Shown one piece after another: positions 1 to 12,900 of a DNA stretch of 64,000 nt. A program made the position numbers and the translations under genes. A model generated the notes under the pieces. It made no database searches, had not been told where the DNA came from, and saw only the letters and a program-made list of their open reading frames with translations. Within the stretch, counting starts at the first letter, position 1; each line of letters begins with the position of its first letter. Source of the DNA: Sphagnum compactum (Eukaryota > Bryophyta > Sphagnopsida > Sphagnales); NCBI GenBank assembly GCA_965153455.1, contig OZ234503.1, positions 1,116,001 through 1,180,000 of the forward strand, read 5' to 3'.

Positions 1-900
1 GACCAAGGTTGTAATGCACATGTTGTTTGCTTTTGATTATAAAACTCAAAAACATCTTCTTTTTTTCTTTCTATGTTTTTTCTCATGAAAAAAAACCAAA
101 CATTTGTTATTTGTAATGACTTTATGAATGTCAAACATGGTCTTCATCATTTGAAACGTGATTTAGTATTGAAACGTTTCTTAATATGTTTTAAAAATAA
201 ATATAAACATTTTATGCATGATGTTTTTTTAGTCACACACATTTAGCTCACTTCCTTCATCATTCTTCATGGTTTCAACTGAAACTAAAAATTCAAACAA
301 ATATATGATGCCAAAATTCAATGCGAACATAAAATCTAAATTAAGTTTAAAATGATAAATATATATGATAGTTAAAAACTTAGATAATAATAAGACGGGA
401 AAATTTAAAGCCCCCCTACATGATAGCCCACATACAATATCCTCGTTGACATAAGTAGTGGGAAAATTTAACACTTTGTGATCTCCGTAGGAATCACACT
501 AATAAGAGACACAACAAATGTAATCAATGTTTGATTTTCATATTTTATTAATAAAAAAATTACTAATGTTACAAGTTTTAAAAATCTTTACATAACAATG
601 GTTCAAATATATCATAAAAACATGCGAAATAGATTTAGATTGAAATTAATGAATATAGATTATTCAAAACCATTCATAAAACATTATAACCAATGCTTTC
701 ACTATTCTTTCAATTATCTAAAGACTTAATTAAATATTTTCAAAATGCATAATCACATACAATAAATATTCACACCTTTACATATGCTCAGTTATTACTT
801 ATTTATTCATTGGGAGAAATTATTTCCAAAAATTAGAAATCATTTTGTTTATTCATCGTGAGAAATCATTTCCAACAAAATAATTTACCTATCCCGTAGG
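1..900. other. AT-rich intergenic DNA, no gene seen
   Basis: The stretch is strongly AT-rich with homopolymer runs and frequent stops in all frames. The only open frame of note (229-474, minus) is low-complexity and resembles no family I know. I see no RNA gene or structured repeat. Confidence 0.6.
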
Positions 901-904
901 ATAC

Positions 905-1385
905 AACAAAATACCTTGGGTGAACCAACACCCACATTGGTGCAATTGATATAAAAAAAATGTTGATATGAGATATAGGGTCAGAAATTGGTATCAATAT
1001 TAGTATAAACACTGCTATCAAATCTCAAATTAATTTGGTATGACCTAAATCTGGTACTGGTTCAATACCCATACCAATTGGTATGGACTTGAGGTAATAC
1101 CAGTATCATACTAGACATATACATGTCATATACCAACCTATAATCAGTATTGAGCTTAATACCAATATTAGGTTGGTATCAAAATAAGTTATACTTAGAC
1201 CAACATGGGTGAAACCCCAAAATCTATTTAAATTGCTTCTAAATGATAGAAATATCCCATGTTTAGACTAAATCAAGGTCTTTGAATCCAAATCTAACAT
1301 TTTTTTGGATTAATGGGGGTCGCTAAAAGACTTCAATTAAAAATATGAAGGTAGTAGCTAGTGTGGGTGCTGGTTCACCATAACC
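905..1385. repeat. Diverged dispersed repeat, copy 1 (interrupted)
   Basis: The pieces 905-944 and about 1206-1385 align in order with the uninterrupted copy at 2739-2945. Shared landmarks are CTTGGGTGAAC at the start, a TTTAAATTG block, TTAGACTAAATCA, a TCTAACA block and GGGTGCTGGTTCA at the end. The 260 bp between the two pieces are absent from copy 2, so this copy probably took an insertion. In copy 2 the segment GTTCAAATC resembles an RNA polymerase III B box, so a tRNA-derived SINE origin is possible but unproven. Confidence 0.65.
945..1205. repeat. GGTAT-rich, self-complementary nested insertion
   Basis: These roughly 260 bp interrupt dispersed-repeat copy 1. They are packed with GGTAT and its complement ATACC in both orientations, for example ACCAATTGGT near 1074-1083, so the strand could fold on itself extensively. 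This looks like a small foldback (MITE-like) element. No coding capacity is seen, and I could not define terminal repeats or a target duplication with certainty. Confidence 0.45.
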
Positions 1386-1639
1386 AGAAGAGCCATCCAT
1401 TCAAATTGGCAAATGCTAATGTAATCAAGTTTGCCTAACTTCTATTACAACAAAACAATACAAGAAGGATTAAGTTGTAGGGGAGGTTTTTGTATGAGTG
1501 TGTTCTTTTGAGGGAGGGCCACCCAAGGGCATGAATTACAAAGAAATCAAGAAGCTTTTTTTAAAAACTTCCGTAAATAATTGAAACCAAAAAAATTTGT
1601 GAACAAGATGATCTGCAAATGAAATGATAGAATGATGGT

Positions 1640-2085
1640 GATGAATCATAAGACATAAAAACTTCATGCAAAAGAAAGCAACAAAAAAACGATGAAAAAA
1701 CAAGCTCCAAAAAAGACTAAAGCTTCTTGCAAAGAAAACAACAAAATGACAATGAAAAAACAAGCTCCAAAAAAGATCAAAGTTTCCTACGAAAAAAGTA
1801 GCAAAATGACAATAAAAAACAAGCTCGAAAGAAGACTAAAGCTTCATGCAAAGAAAATAGCAAAATGACGATGAAGAAACGAGCTCAAAAGAAGACTGAA
1901 GCTTCGTGCAAAGAAAGTAGCAAAATGACAATGAAAAAACAAGCTCCGAAAAAGACTTAAGCTTTCTACAAAGAAAGCAACAAAATGATGATGAAGAAAC
2001 AAGCATTGAAATAGAAAAAAACTTCTTGCAAACAAATTATAACCAACAAAATGACAATGAAAAAACAAGCTCTAAAATAAAGAAA
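1640..2085. repeat. 60-bp minisatellite, about 7 units
   Basis: A 60-bp unit recurs with AAGCTC landmarks at about 1702, 1762, 1821, 1881, 1941, 2001 and 2065. Each unit carries CAAAATGACAATGAAAAAAC followed by an AAGCTC...AAAGCTTC segment. Because 60 is a multiple of three, the minus strand stays open for long runs and would encode a 20-residue Phe/His/Ser-rich repeat. I read those open frames as a by-product of the repeat and not as a gene. Confidence 0.85.
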
Positions 2086-2738
2086 GCTTGGAATAAGCTG
2101 CTGCAAAGTGCAAAGTGGAAAGATCAATGTCGGCACCAAAAGCTAGTGCCATAACAATACTATCACAAAAGAATTGGTGTAAACAAAGGTAGTGCATTGA
2201 GGAGATAGTTGTGATTATTAATGCGATGTGTGAAACCAAGATAGACATTTGTCTATAAAATTAGGGTCTGTTTTTAATAAATAGTGTTCATGATATCAAA
2301 AGCGGGTTGGCTATATCCGTTAGGGCCTATCATAGCAGAAGTGTATCCATAGGTCCGAACTGACCTTAAGATGGTGGATAGCCATCCAATCAAGAGTATT
2401 GGGATATCTAAGTACTTAACATGTGTCAAGGTAAAGAGCCACATAAGTGGTAACAAGTTTACAAATGATAATGTAAACTTGCCAAACTTCATCACAAGAA
2501 AGCAACACAAAAAAAAAGAAAAAAAAAAGAAAGAAAAATGAGAAAAGTAATTGGTTGACAAATTAACCTCTAAGGTGAATTGGAACTCAATCACACTTAG
2601 TTGAGAATTTAAGTACCCATGTGGTAGAAAATTTTCTAAAAGGAAAATTTTCATTCTCCAAAAAGTTCTTGCACACATTGGAAAAACTATTCTTGCTCTA
2701 ACACTTCAAAATTACAAGGGCAAGGCTTTAGATTTTCT

Positions 2739-2945
2739 GCCTTGGGTGAACTAGCACACACTTTGGTACCATTGTAATAGTCCCAAAATCCATTTAAATT
2801 GATTCTCAGATATTACAAATATTCCATGCTTAGACTAAATCAGAGTCTCTGGGTTCAAATCTAACACTCTTTAGGGCTTTCTATGGCCATTAAGAGGCCT
2901 CACTCAAAAAGGTTAAGGTACCAACTTGGGTGCTGGTTCAACCTG
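2739..2945. repeat. Diverged dispersed repeat, copy 2 (uninterrupted)
   Basis: This partner of the 905-1385 copy lacks the 260-bp insertion. It runs from CTTGGGTGAAC to GGGTGCTGGTTCA. It carries GTTCAAATC near 2860, which fits the B-box consensus of tRNA-derived SINEs. I could not identify a matching A box or an oligo-A/T tail, so the SINE label is only a suggestion. Confidence 0.6.
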
Positions 2946-3055
2946 GCCCTTCTAAGCTAACTACATGGGAAGTATTTTTTTTCTTGAGCAGCTTGAGAGT
3001 ACTCTTGGGGTTAAGAGGGTTTTTGATTTGCCCAAGGAGATGGGGGAGAGGGCAA

Positions 3056-3057
<2 letters not shown>

Positions 3058-3090
<33 letters not shown>

Positions 3091-3092
3091 GA
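3058..3092. repeat. Compound (TC)n-(TA)n microsatellite
   Basis: A TC run passes directly into a TA run. It lies about 1.1 kb upstream of the cytochrome b561 start codon. Confidence 0.9.
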
Positions 3093-3246
3093 TAGCCAGC
3101 CAAAAAAAAGGCAAAAAACAAGTTGATACTTTGGGGTGTGGTATTTTGTTTGGACTTGGGTCCTTTGTTTTTTCTTCTCTTGCTCCCTTGATGGGTGTTT
3201 TTCCTTTCTTTCTTTATTTATTTAAGTTGATAGTGAGTTGATGACT

Positions 3247-3382
3247 GATGATGATGATGATGATGATGATGCTGAGGTTATAGACCCTTGGGTTAGCATA
3301 GCAGCTGTATGGGGGCAATCAATGAATGGAGGGAGAAATGGGACATGAAGGAAGAGAGAGAGAGAGAGAGTGAGAGAGAGAG
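3247..3382. repeat. (GAT)8 and (AG)n microsatellites upstream of the b561 gene
   Basis: Eight GAT units lie at 3247-3270, and an AG dinucleotide run starts near 3353 and resumes after a short interruption. They sit just 5' of the candidate TATA box. Their length could vary between individuals. Confidence 0.85.
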
Positions 3383-3463
3383 CTTGTGTGTGTCGTGTGT
3401 CAATGTGCTCCATTAGGCCAGATAAACATAAAAATAGGGCCAACTTCCCCCCCCCCCTCCCCC

Positions 3464-3470
3464 TATAAAA
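3464..3470 (+). promoter_or_regulatory. Candidate TATA box of the cytochrome b561-domain gene
   Basis: TATAAAA follows a C-rich stretch and precedes CT-rich leader sequence. A start site about 30 bp downstream would give a 5' leader of roughly 700 nt before the ATG at 4213. The leader contains a long CT tract (3605-3634) typical of plant 5' UTRs. An intron inside this leader cannot be excluded. Confidence 0.5.
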
Positions 3471-3598
3471 TCTCTCAACTGTTGTCCCACTTCCTGACAC
3501 AATCTCAAAACCGTTCATGTGGACTGCTCTACTCCTCTCAACTCCCTACCCCCTCCCCTCCCCCTTCCCTTCGACGTCTACTCCACCACTGCTCTTGC

Positions 3599-3604
<6 letters not shown>

Positions 3605-3634
<30 letters not shown>
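3605..3634. repeat. (CT)n tract in the predicted 5' UTR
   Basis: This nearly pure CT dinucleotide run lies between the candidate TATA box and the b561 start codon. Pyrimidine-rich tracts are common in plant core promoters and leaders. Confidence 0.85.
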
Positions 3635-3637
<3 letters not shown>

Positions 3638-4212
3638 GTTGTTGTTGCATTGATTAGCTTCTCCAGTTGTCTACTTTGTGGCCAGAGTTTCAGCAGAGAG
3701 TTTCAACGTCTAGGTTGCACAGTACTTAGTAATTATCACAAGTTTGGGACTTCAACTTCTTTTAGTGGAGCTAGGGGACTAGAAATCATTCTCAGTTTTT
3801 GAACACTTCCAAGCTTCCAAGCTGATCTCAAGGGTTTGGTTTGTTGTTGTTGTGGTCTTTGGGTACTGAAACCAACCAAGTTTTTTTTGTTTGTTGGTTC
3901 AGCTACTTTGTGCTTCTTACAAGCTGCTGGCCGGGAAGGAAGTTGTTGTCGCGCGGCAGTTAGATGGAAAGGAACATTAATAATATTGGATCTCAATTGC
4001 CAAATCTTTGATTCCTTCTACTTCTCGGATTACGTTTGGAAACACGTTTGTTGCTTTCGGTTATTATAACTGCTGTGTGTGCGTCCAAACAATTCAGAAA
4101 TTTGCAGTAACTTCCCACGTCCGCTGCTTCGTGCTTCACCCTAAGAGCGGAAGCTCAGCTCAGTTGTTTGTACAGCAGCTAGCTAGCGAGCTGCAGGTCG
4201 GCATCCAAGCTG

Positions 4213-6276
4213 ATGGCATTACCCAACTTGTTGATGATGGTGATTCTCATGTTCATGAGTTGTTGCTGTGCGATCAGTGCTGTGGTAGCTCAAACAGTAG
4301 CTAGCCCAGCACCTGCTCCCGCCGCTGATCCGAATCAAGGCAACGCCACTTCCATTGGTTGGTACAAAGCCCACGGCTGGCTGTTGTGGACAGCATTCGG
4401 TGTCTTCTTCCCAGTGGGAATTCTCTTGTCGCGGTATGGTCAGTACAGACTCAAATGGTGGTTCGAAGCACACCTTGCACTTCAGGTACGCAGCTGGTAA
4501 AAAACCACAAAGTCTAGTACTAGAGATCCATGGGCAGCTGCTGCTCCTGATGATTGTGTTATTACAGTACTACAAAATGTAGCTGGCTGCAAAGACTTTG
4601 TAACTGTTGTTTCTTCAGTCTTGGACATGTGAACAATTGTGGCAGCTTGCAGAGCTGCAGAAAGTGTTTCAAGAAGAATTTCCATGATGCCAGTTAGAAT
4701 ACAAGTTAGTTCTAAGCAGCAGCTACTGATGAATGATTTTTTAAACTGTGCAGGTACTGGGAGTAATCACCTCTACTATTGGAGTTGCAATTGCTTTCAA
4801 CAAGTTTGATGCTCTGAATGATCAAATGACGCACACCAAGTTGGGAGTGGCAATCATGGTGCTTGTGTGGGTCCAAGTGCTGCTTTCTGTCATCAGACCC
4901 AGCAGGTACACACAATTTCAACACAACTGCAGCTGCTGCTACTTACCTATCTATCTATTTACAGAATCACAAAATTATTTGCTGCTGATCCCATCCATGC
5001 TAGATCAACTCTTCAGTACCAACTCTTTGGAATATGTCAGGATCATCTTCCGAAGTGAGAATTCCCGAACTTTGTTGGCTGATTGAGAGAAGTCCAAGAA
5101 TTGAAAGTTTTTTTTTCTCTGGGAAGGGAAATTGTCCAAACACTTTGAAAGCTTTTTTCTTGGGGAGGGAATTTGTCTGAGGATTTTGAAAGCTACTCTT
5201 TGGGGAAGGGAACTTGTCCGAGGTCTTTGAAAGGTCTTTTTCTGGAAATGAATTTGTGTGAGGATTTTGAAAGCTTTTTCTATTGGGAAGGGAATTTGTC
5301 CAATGACTTTGATAGCTTTATTCGTGGGAAAGGAATTCGTGTCCAAGCATTGAAAACTTTTTTGGGGCAGAGGAAGTTCTTCTCTTGGCTCAGAAAGTCC
5401 AATAGTTGAATTTAGCATTTTGGGAAGTATATAATTTGTTGGCTGACATAGAACTCAATTATGAGCTTAAAATGATGACATGTCAGTTCTAGCCGTTGAA
5501 GAGATCAATTGAAGGCTCTTCCAACGCTATTTGGAAATTGAAGGATTTGACATGGTTGTTGTTGCGCCTGATGTTGTGCAGGGGGAAAGTTAGCAGAGTT
5601 CCATGGTACTTCATTCATTGGCTGTTCGGAACCGGTGCAGTGCTTCTCGCGTGGTATAACATCTTCAAGGGTTTGGATCTTTATGTAACAAGCTGGACTG
5701 TTGGTACTCAAAAGGTCGGTACATACTATCCGAATCGTGAAAATCCAAATCTCTTTGAGAATATTATACAGACAGTCCACAACTTAAGAAATTTACCTGA
5801 GAAATTTTGTACATTGACATTCATCTTTCAAGCTTCAAATGTCAGACCAGTTTGTTAGTGGGAAATTTGCATTGGGTATCTCTCTTTCAAAGAATGCTTA
5901 CAGAATTGTGTGGAAATTTTCAAAAGATACAGCATTGTTGATGTAGTTTCATAGATGGTTTGTTTGCTTTCTTCTTCTTTTTTTGTGTTGGGGTGTGGCT
6001 GATTTTTGCAATTTGTGTGTTGGTCATAAGCAGGATTTGTATGTGCTATTTGCTATCAATGTGGCGATTCTAGCATTTGCATATCTTTTCCTCGACCGGT
6101 TCAACCATTTGATGAATCAATCAAAAGAACAAAATGTGGTGCACCCAAATGCTTGGTATCCTTTGGGAATGGCAGGCAAACCTGTCAACAGACAAGCAGA
6201 TGCAGGGAATGTGGGAGTGATGACAAAGCAGACTACTGGTTCAGGAATTGATGACACTGTCAGCAACAATGTTTAG
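4213..6276 (+). CDS. Cytochrome b561-domain membrane protein (4 exons, 266 aa)
   Basis: Inferred exons are 4213-4485, 4754-4905, 5582-5714 and 6034-6276. All junctions are GT-AG and keep frame. The protein opens with a hydrophobic signal peptide (residues about 5-26) and a short Ala/Pro-rich linker (about 31-40). A b561 core of hydrophobic helices follows. The four histidines expected to bind two hemes are visible: His54 (KAHGWLLW), His87 (EAHLALQ), His118 (MTHTKLG) and His154 (YFIHWLFG). The IFKGLDLY segment after the fourth helix is typical of plant b561-domain proteins. No DOMON domain is present, so this is the short stand-alone class. By family knowledge these are transmembrane electron carriers, often ascorbate-linked; the substrate here is unknown. 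The ATG at 4213 was chosen because it directly precedes the signal peptide. The C-terminal 45 residues are polar and unremarkable. Intron 2 contains a minisatellite. Confidence 0.93.
5090..5410. repeat. 41-bp minisatellite inside b561 intron 2
   Basis: TTGAAAG-type landmarks recur at about 5101, 5145, 5186, 5227, 5267, 5309 and 5350, a period close to 41 bp. Each unit also has a GGGAAGGGAATTTGT-like core. The array lies wholly between exon 2 (ending 4905) and exon 3 (starting 5582). Open frames across it on either strand reflect the repeat and are not exons. Confidence 0.85.
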
Positions 6277-9200
6277 AGTTTTGTTTTTCTTTGTGCATGT
6301 GACAACAATTTGCCATCACATGATCCATCATTTGTTCAACAGCAACAGACGGAATTGTCCAGAACTGGAATGTCTACAAGAAGAAATTTTGTTTTGACAA
6401 AGGAAATAACAATCTCAGCTGGAATTGTAATTGGCTCAACAACAGACAGATGACTATATCCCCCTCTCAATAGCACTAGTGTGTATAAACTAGCTGGGTT
6501 TTTTACTTGCAACTACCTGAGTGTCCATCCCCTCATGGTGTTCAAACTTGAATCTGCTAGAACCTTCTACAATTGCAACAAACTGGAGTATTGTAGAAAC
6601 AGGATATGCAGTTTAATTGTAGCCAATTTGCAGTTTGTACTGGCATGTTTCTCTAAGGATCTACCCAATCTGTAATACTCTATACTGAATGGGAAAAGCT
6701 GAATGGTTTCAACTCTGATGATGATAATGCTTTTTTTTCTTTTTCCTGGTGACAGGGTATATTGTCGCATTCTCACAAGTTTCTCCCCCACAAAAACAGA
6801 CCACACAATTGCAGTAGCTTTGTTTGAGAATTCAATCTCCTATTCCCTCTAGACTTTTAATGAAAAAATGGGGGGAAATAAAAAATTCCCTATAGTTTGG
6901 TTCAAACTCTGAACTGCTTCATAGCTGAAAAGTGTTCACCAAAATTGTGAAATAGTTAGAACATCGTACACCTTAGTACATCCTCATAATCTTTCTACCA
7001 TTTAATTTCCATCCTTCCAGCATAAAAAATTTGTGGAATTGTGGTAATACCAAATAGCAATCCACATCTTATGATATTGGATTCTGCCAATAATCTTGGT
7101 TCTACTTTCTTCCCACACTACTGATGTACGTAGAGAAGTATTATATATGATTAGGGTGTAGAGTAGGTAAAGAAAGTAATTTGCATGGTACTTAAGCTTC
7201 TAGTTTATGTGTTCAAAATCCAATCTTGGGTTGCTCATGGAATCTATGACCCAGCAATGGATTGAACACACCAAGCATGTGCAAGGAGACCATGCTTTCG
7301 ATCACTTGGGCTTTTGACTTGATGTCATAAAAGAAAAGGGGGCAATACAGCATGTAGTCCACTTGTTTACACAATAGGTTGTTTGTAGATAATACATATC
7401 AAACATGGCCTAGGGTTGGATTTAGACATGGGACCCAAAACACATGCACAGCAACCATGACTATTTTGCAACCACTTGCAGTATTGATTCGATGTCACAT
7501 TACACCCCGAAAAAACAAAAAAAACAAAAGAGTACATGCAATGCATATTGTTGTTTACACATGTAGTGTGGTGCACACTGAATGTGTGCACTAGTGTTAG
7601 TTGCGAGTTTGTGAATTGGATGGTAGATTGTAAGTTGAAACTACATGAAAAGTTGTATACCATTGCTACAAATATTGTTCACCCAATTCATCGAAACACA
7701 TAATGATGATGTGATGTTGACGTTAGATGTTAGTAAACGAAACAACACAAGCTTTTTGCACAGTGGGTCTTGTGCAACGTGTCTTGACAAAGAATCCGGG
7801 GTCCAGTTGGGAAAGAGTTATGTACCTGATACATGTTGGGAATTCCACGAGGTTTTTTAAGGTTTAGAAAAGCAAAAGAATACATTTACTATTTCACAAC
7901 CCACATTTGCATTCACAACATCTGGAGTTGTGCACTATTTTGGATGTGGTAGAAACTGGGAGAGGCTCACTTATGGGGGGGTCTGGGTGGACCTGCTCTT
8001 AACAGATTCGTAGAGATGATCCAAGTAGCAAGGTTGCAATGGAATTAGCTTCACAACAAAGGTTCAATTTGAAACATTTTTGAGGTTGCCTTTCAAAATC
8101 TTGGTTCACACAAACACTTGTAAATGATCTCTTTACTAGTCCAGATATTCATTATGGGCCCATTCCTTTTGACACTATATGTACTACCCGTTACAACTGG
8201 TTGACAATCCAAAATACTTAACAAGTTATCTCAAATGTTTTGAAGCCAAACATTTGATGAACCACATATGGGAGACTACCATACGGGTAAAGTGTATTTT
8301 GTTGGAAGGCAAAGCAATATAGGCCTCCTTTTATTCAACAAAGTTCACAATTATAGAAGATGGGGGGCCTAAGATGTGTTTTTTTGGAAAAGAGTAGGCT
8401 CATGCGTTTGTAAATGACGTAAGTTTTTTCGCAAATGTCGTCACACTTATAAAAACATTGTGTTTGAAGAAAATGACCATTAGCTTACGTAGATGATTAT
8501 GTTTTAAGTAGCATATTAATCATTTGTTAAAGTAATATTTGCTGAATATTGTCTTGAGAATATTGATTGATACTAGGTCGAGCTGGGTCTTAGTTGATTT
8601 TGAGTTGAATTTTTGACCTAACAGATAGAATTATTTGATATTTTGTCCCAAACCTTTGTCGACGACCGAGTCACAGGGTCAATATCTGATCAACACTGGT
8701 CATAACCATTGTTGGGTGGGGTCTTCCTTTTTCAGAGTATCTTTGGTCTTGGTTTAAACACTAAACTGTTTTTGGTAGATTCTCTAGATGAGGGTCTCAA
8801 CAGAAAGCTTCAAATTTTTTTAAACCTTTGCAATTTTGATTTTTTGTCACATCTTTTCAATGCATGAACCTCCAGGTTGATTCAAAAACAAGGTCCAATA
8901 GTTCCATGTACACTACACACTTCCGAAGATTAAAGATAATATAGACATAAAATTTTCCAACAAAATCTGTAGAGGTATAATAATGGAGTTCTACAGCTGA
9001 TTAAAACTAGTCATTTATCTACAAAGTTGATTTATTTATCAACTCTTTTAAAAAAAATAAAAAATTTAAGTTCTACTTGCCTGCTTAAAGAATTGAAACC
9101 TATATTTAAAAGTTATTTTCAAAGTCCTAATTTCAATTCCAGTTCTAACCAAAAAAAAAAAGTAGTTTCACAAAATCCAGTTCTTGTGTCAATCCCATCA

Positions 9201-9999
9201 AAACGACATCGATTTGGATCCAAGTCACAAAAATTTAAACCCACCACTTAACATTCTCCATCAATAATAGACTGTAGATAGTTACAAGCTCACTATCAGA
9301 TCAAAAGGCCACCCAACTAGTTGACTCCCAAGCTAAGCTCACTGACTTCCTCTAGGACCACAAGTATGATCTCATCTTCTCATTTGTGGTCATGAAGTTC
9401 ATTGAACCCACCATGTTCTTCCTACCACTCCATATGTTGTGTTGTCCATCAGTTCCTATGGGTATTCCTGATGGGCCAGGTAGAATTAAAAACATGAACA
9501 TGTTGACAATATTGTGCAATGAATAACTTTGAAACAACACACATAATGCGAAGTTATGGTGGTGTACCTTAAATAAACATAGGTGATGATTAAAGGAGAA
9601 ATAAGATCCAAGCTTGGTAAGATCCATTGAAAGATTGGAACCTAATAACATTTTCAACTCATTCATGTTATTAGTTATTGTTTTCAACAAAGGATTATCT
9701 TGTATGCACCAATAACAACATCGAATGTGATAGAAATTGAAATGTAACTATAATGGCAAAAGAAATTTAAATTCAACACAAATTTTTATGTTAATTAAAA
9801 TTTAAGATTGAAATGCATGAACCCTAAAAATTGTGAAAACCTATTTTTTATTTGTACCATGTATCACTCTTGTTCAAATTGTTAAATTCAGACACATGAC
9901 TAGGAGATCTTACCATTTAAAACTTAATAAAACCTAATAAGAATGAAGTTTGAGACCCAAAAAAAATCATTATGAGGATTGTAGTACCTCATTAGATTT
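6277..9999. other. Intergenic, no gene recognised
   Basis: The first few hundred bases should include the b561 3' UTR; an AATAAAAAA stretch near 6876 is one possible polyadenylation context. Further on, 7200-7330 and 7395-7500 look like two diverged copies of one segment (CATG...ACCATG followed by GATGTCA). Small open frames such as 9352-9690 (minus) match no family I know. No RNA gene is apparent. Confidence 0.5.
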
Positions 10000-12900
10000 G
10001 GTGATAATTAATAATTTTAAAATTTCCATTTCTTTGAAAAATGTGTTACCCAAAATGTTCAAATTTTAATTTTCCTAGTGTCAAAAGTTTTGAAAACATA
10101 AGGGTTATATAATCTCTACATCACAAGCACGTATTTTTCATTTTTCTTTTTAGTATTCATAGTTGTCCATATTTCATTTGGTCAATAATATGGCTTTGAA
10201 CTTTGCTCATAAATGGGGTACAATGGGTGCAAATGTTTGGTGGATATCATTGTGTAGACGTCAAATTTGAACAAGGTTGCTTTGGAATCAAGTTTAATAA
10301 AAGAATCACTACTTAAAGTTTTCACCCATCTTCAATAGCAAAAATCTTTCACACATCCTAGATTGCCATCCACTACCTTAAAAATCTACAATGATGAACT
10401 AGAAATTTAAAAAAAAAGAATAAAATATTGATCTCTTGATTCATGCTGAAAGTATTATATATTTCATAATGCTACTCAAAGTATTATATTATATGTTAAA
10501 TAAAATATGATGAATGTATGAATTATTTGGCACTCTATTGCCAAATCTAATCAAGTACTACATATATATGTGAAAAGGATGAAAAATATACAATTGCATC
10601 ATATTTTGAATGTTCAAAATTTTGATGGACATCAAATAGGCTTAACAACTGTGAATTTACATCATGATTTGTAAAAGACATATCTTTGTACGCCTTTTTT
10701 GTGCATTACAAATTCAAAAAAATACAAAGTAATCATCTTCCTAGTACAAATGACTATGGTTACATTAAAAAGATTTGAAACTACATTCTATCACCAAACA
10801 TATCAAAGTAATATAATTTAGGAACATTTGCCATTTTTCGTCCAATAAAAGGTCTTTGGACCATCTTGACATGAGATGCATCATTTGATATCACGGTGTT
10901 GAAATCTATTATATAAAAAACGTATAGATCTAACTCCTACCCATGCAACAAGACTCATGAACGACAAATTGCTACTTGTCTCAAGAAAAGATCACACATT
11001 GCATGCGTCAAAGTGTGTGGCTCTTTCTTGAATGAATCACGCAAGACCAAACATATTTTCAAAGAATATATATTCTATTACAATTAATAACATTGCTTTT
11101 ACAATGAATCTTTTTCAAAAATCAAAATTAAAGTTGCGATTCAAGTGGACATTGTTGAGATATCCAAATCAATGATGTTATCATAGAGTTGAATTATACA
11201 TAACATTATATAAGTCGATATCATGTTGCCAAAAAGTTACATATGGAAAGATATACATGGGAATTTTCCTGTTTTAAAAATTCCAATGATTCTTTAGCAA
11301 AATAAAAAAATTAAATTAAAAATAAGAAAAATGTCCCAAGCAAACTCACAACCATCATGATTCATTGAATAAACTTTTGACTATACTATCAAAGACTAAT
11401 AAAGATCATCATTCCTAATCATCTTCTTTCAACTCGGCAAATTGTGTCTTTAAAAACTACATGTTGAAATTTGTATTCAGCTACCCATTGAGAGATCCCA
11501 TTTGTTCACAAGGCCCTTTACTTCCCACAATTTAATCAAGTTGGCCTTGAAATAGGTAAAATATAGTTTTTCCATTAATCAATTGAAGGCCTTAAATCAT
11601 GACCAATGTTGGTTTGATATATAGGGTTTTGATAGATATATATTATGGTATGCACCTTGGTATGTAAAAATGGAATTGATTGACCGATATCTTTTTATGA
11701 AAAAGCCAATACATACTTGGGTTTGTTATTCATTTCCACCAACACTACCATTACACTTACCCATATCTAGAGCTTTCCGCTTTTAATATATATTTTTGCA
11801 TATAATATGTGTGAAAAGTTTTTGTGCTTCTAGATATGTGTATGTCAAGTTCATTGAAACATTTCAAAATTAGGGATTTGTGTTAATAAATTGGATGATT
11901 AATTTTCCGCTCTTTCTTTATCACATCTTGTATCATGCTAGGTGGTTTTGTTTTAATGGTCTTTATAAATGTGTCACCATTTTATGGGAATTTGCTTTTG
12001 GGATGCTTGCCACTTTGGCTCCATCACAAAATTGAACAAAAAATGATCGCCTTGGACCCATGTTGAGAACAAGCCATTTTCTAGCAACATTGTCTCAATG
12101 TGAATATTTGATACTTGAATGCTTATCTCATACAAGAGTTGGTATGAGTTCGTTGTCTATTCATATTCATGCTTCAGATCCCCCCAAAACATGTAGGTTC
12201 TTATACAATCAATCCACCCAATATGTCCATTTCAAAAGGATGTGAATATTCATGTTCATATCAAATGTCCAAATTGAAAATACTTTAAAACAAATATCTA
12301 GTTGGTATGTTGAGGATAGTTATAAGATAAGGAGAATCATTTTTAATGTCACATTGTAATATTTTGCAAAATGTCCAATGTATTGACATACCATTAACAT
12401 GCCATAAAATCATTGTTATGCCAAATTTGCCATTGGATCAAAATTGACAACTTGAATAAGATTATATATATACAACATATTATCTTGCAACCACCCTTGA
12501 AATGGACATACCCACCCAACACATGTCATAACCATCATTTAAGGGTTGATGTGTAATTAGTGAAGATAGAAGCAATACATGCTTTTATGGATGTTATCTT
12601 TCTTGAATGGTAATGCCTTCCGCCATTTTATGTTAACCTAAATTTCAAATGGGATCTATTTGTCATCATGGTCTATTTGATACCAAAGCCAACAAGTTAT
12701 ATTTGAAGGTGGTCATGTGACGAAAAAAAACACATGTATTTTTTCTTGGATGATTGAAGCCTTTAGATATTCAATGTTGGCTTTTTTTTCCTCAAGTGAT
12801 TTGCATGGGATGAGTGCGTAGAAACACACTAGGTAATTTTGGTGGTGTGTAATTATGAGGAATTCAAATTTTCCAACTATCTTTGAATTGGGCTAGTCAT

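Noticed and set aside
1536-2068. Two Phe/His-rich minus-strand frames
   Set aside because: They are translations of the 60-bp minisatellite; units contain stops at variable places and no domain is present.
5005-5418. 137-codon minus-strand frame inside the b561 gene
   Set aside because: It lies in intron 2 over the 41-bp repeat, antisense to a well-supported gene.
12550-12900. Possible transposase fragment on the plus strand
   Set aside because: Pieces of readable frame have no motif that fits a named transposase family.
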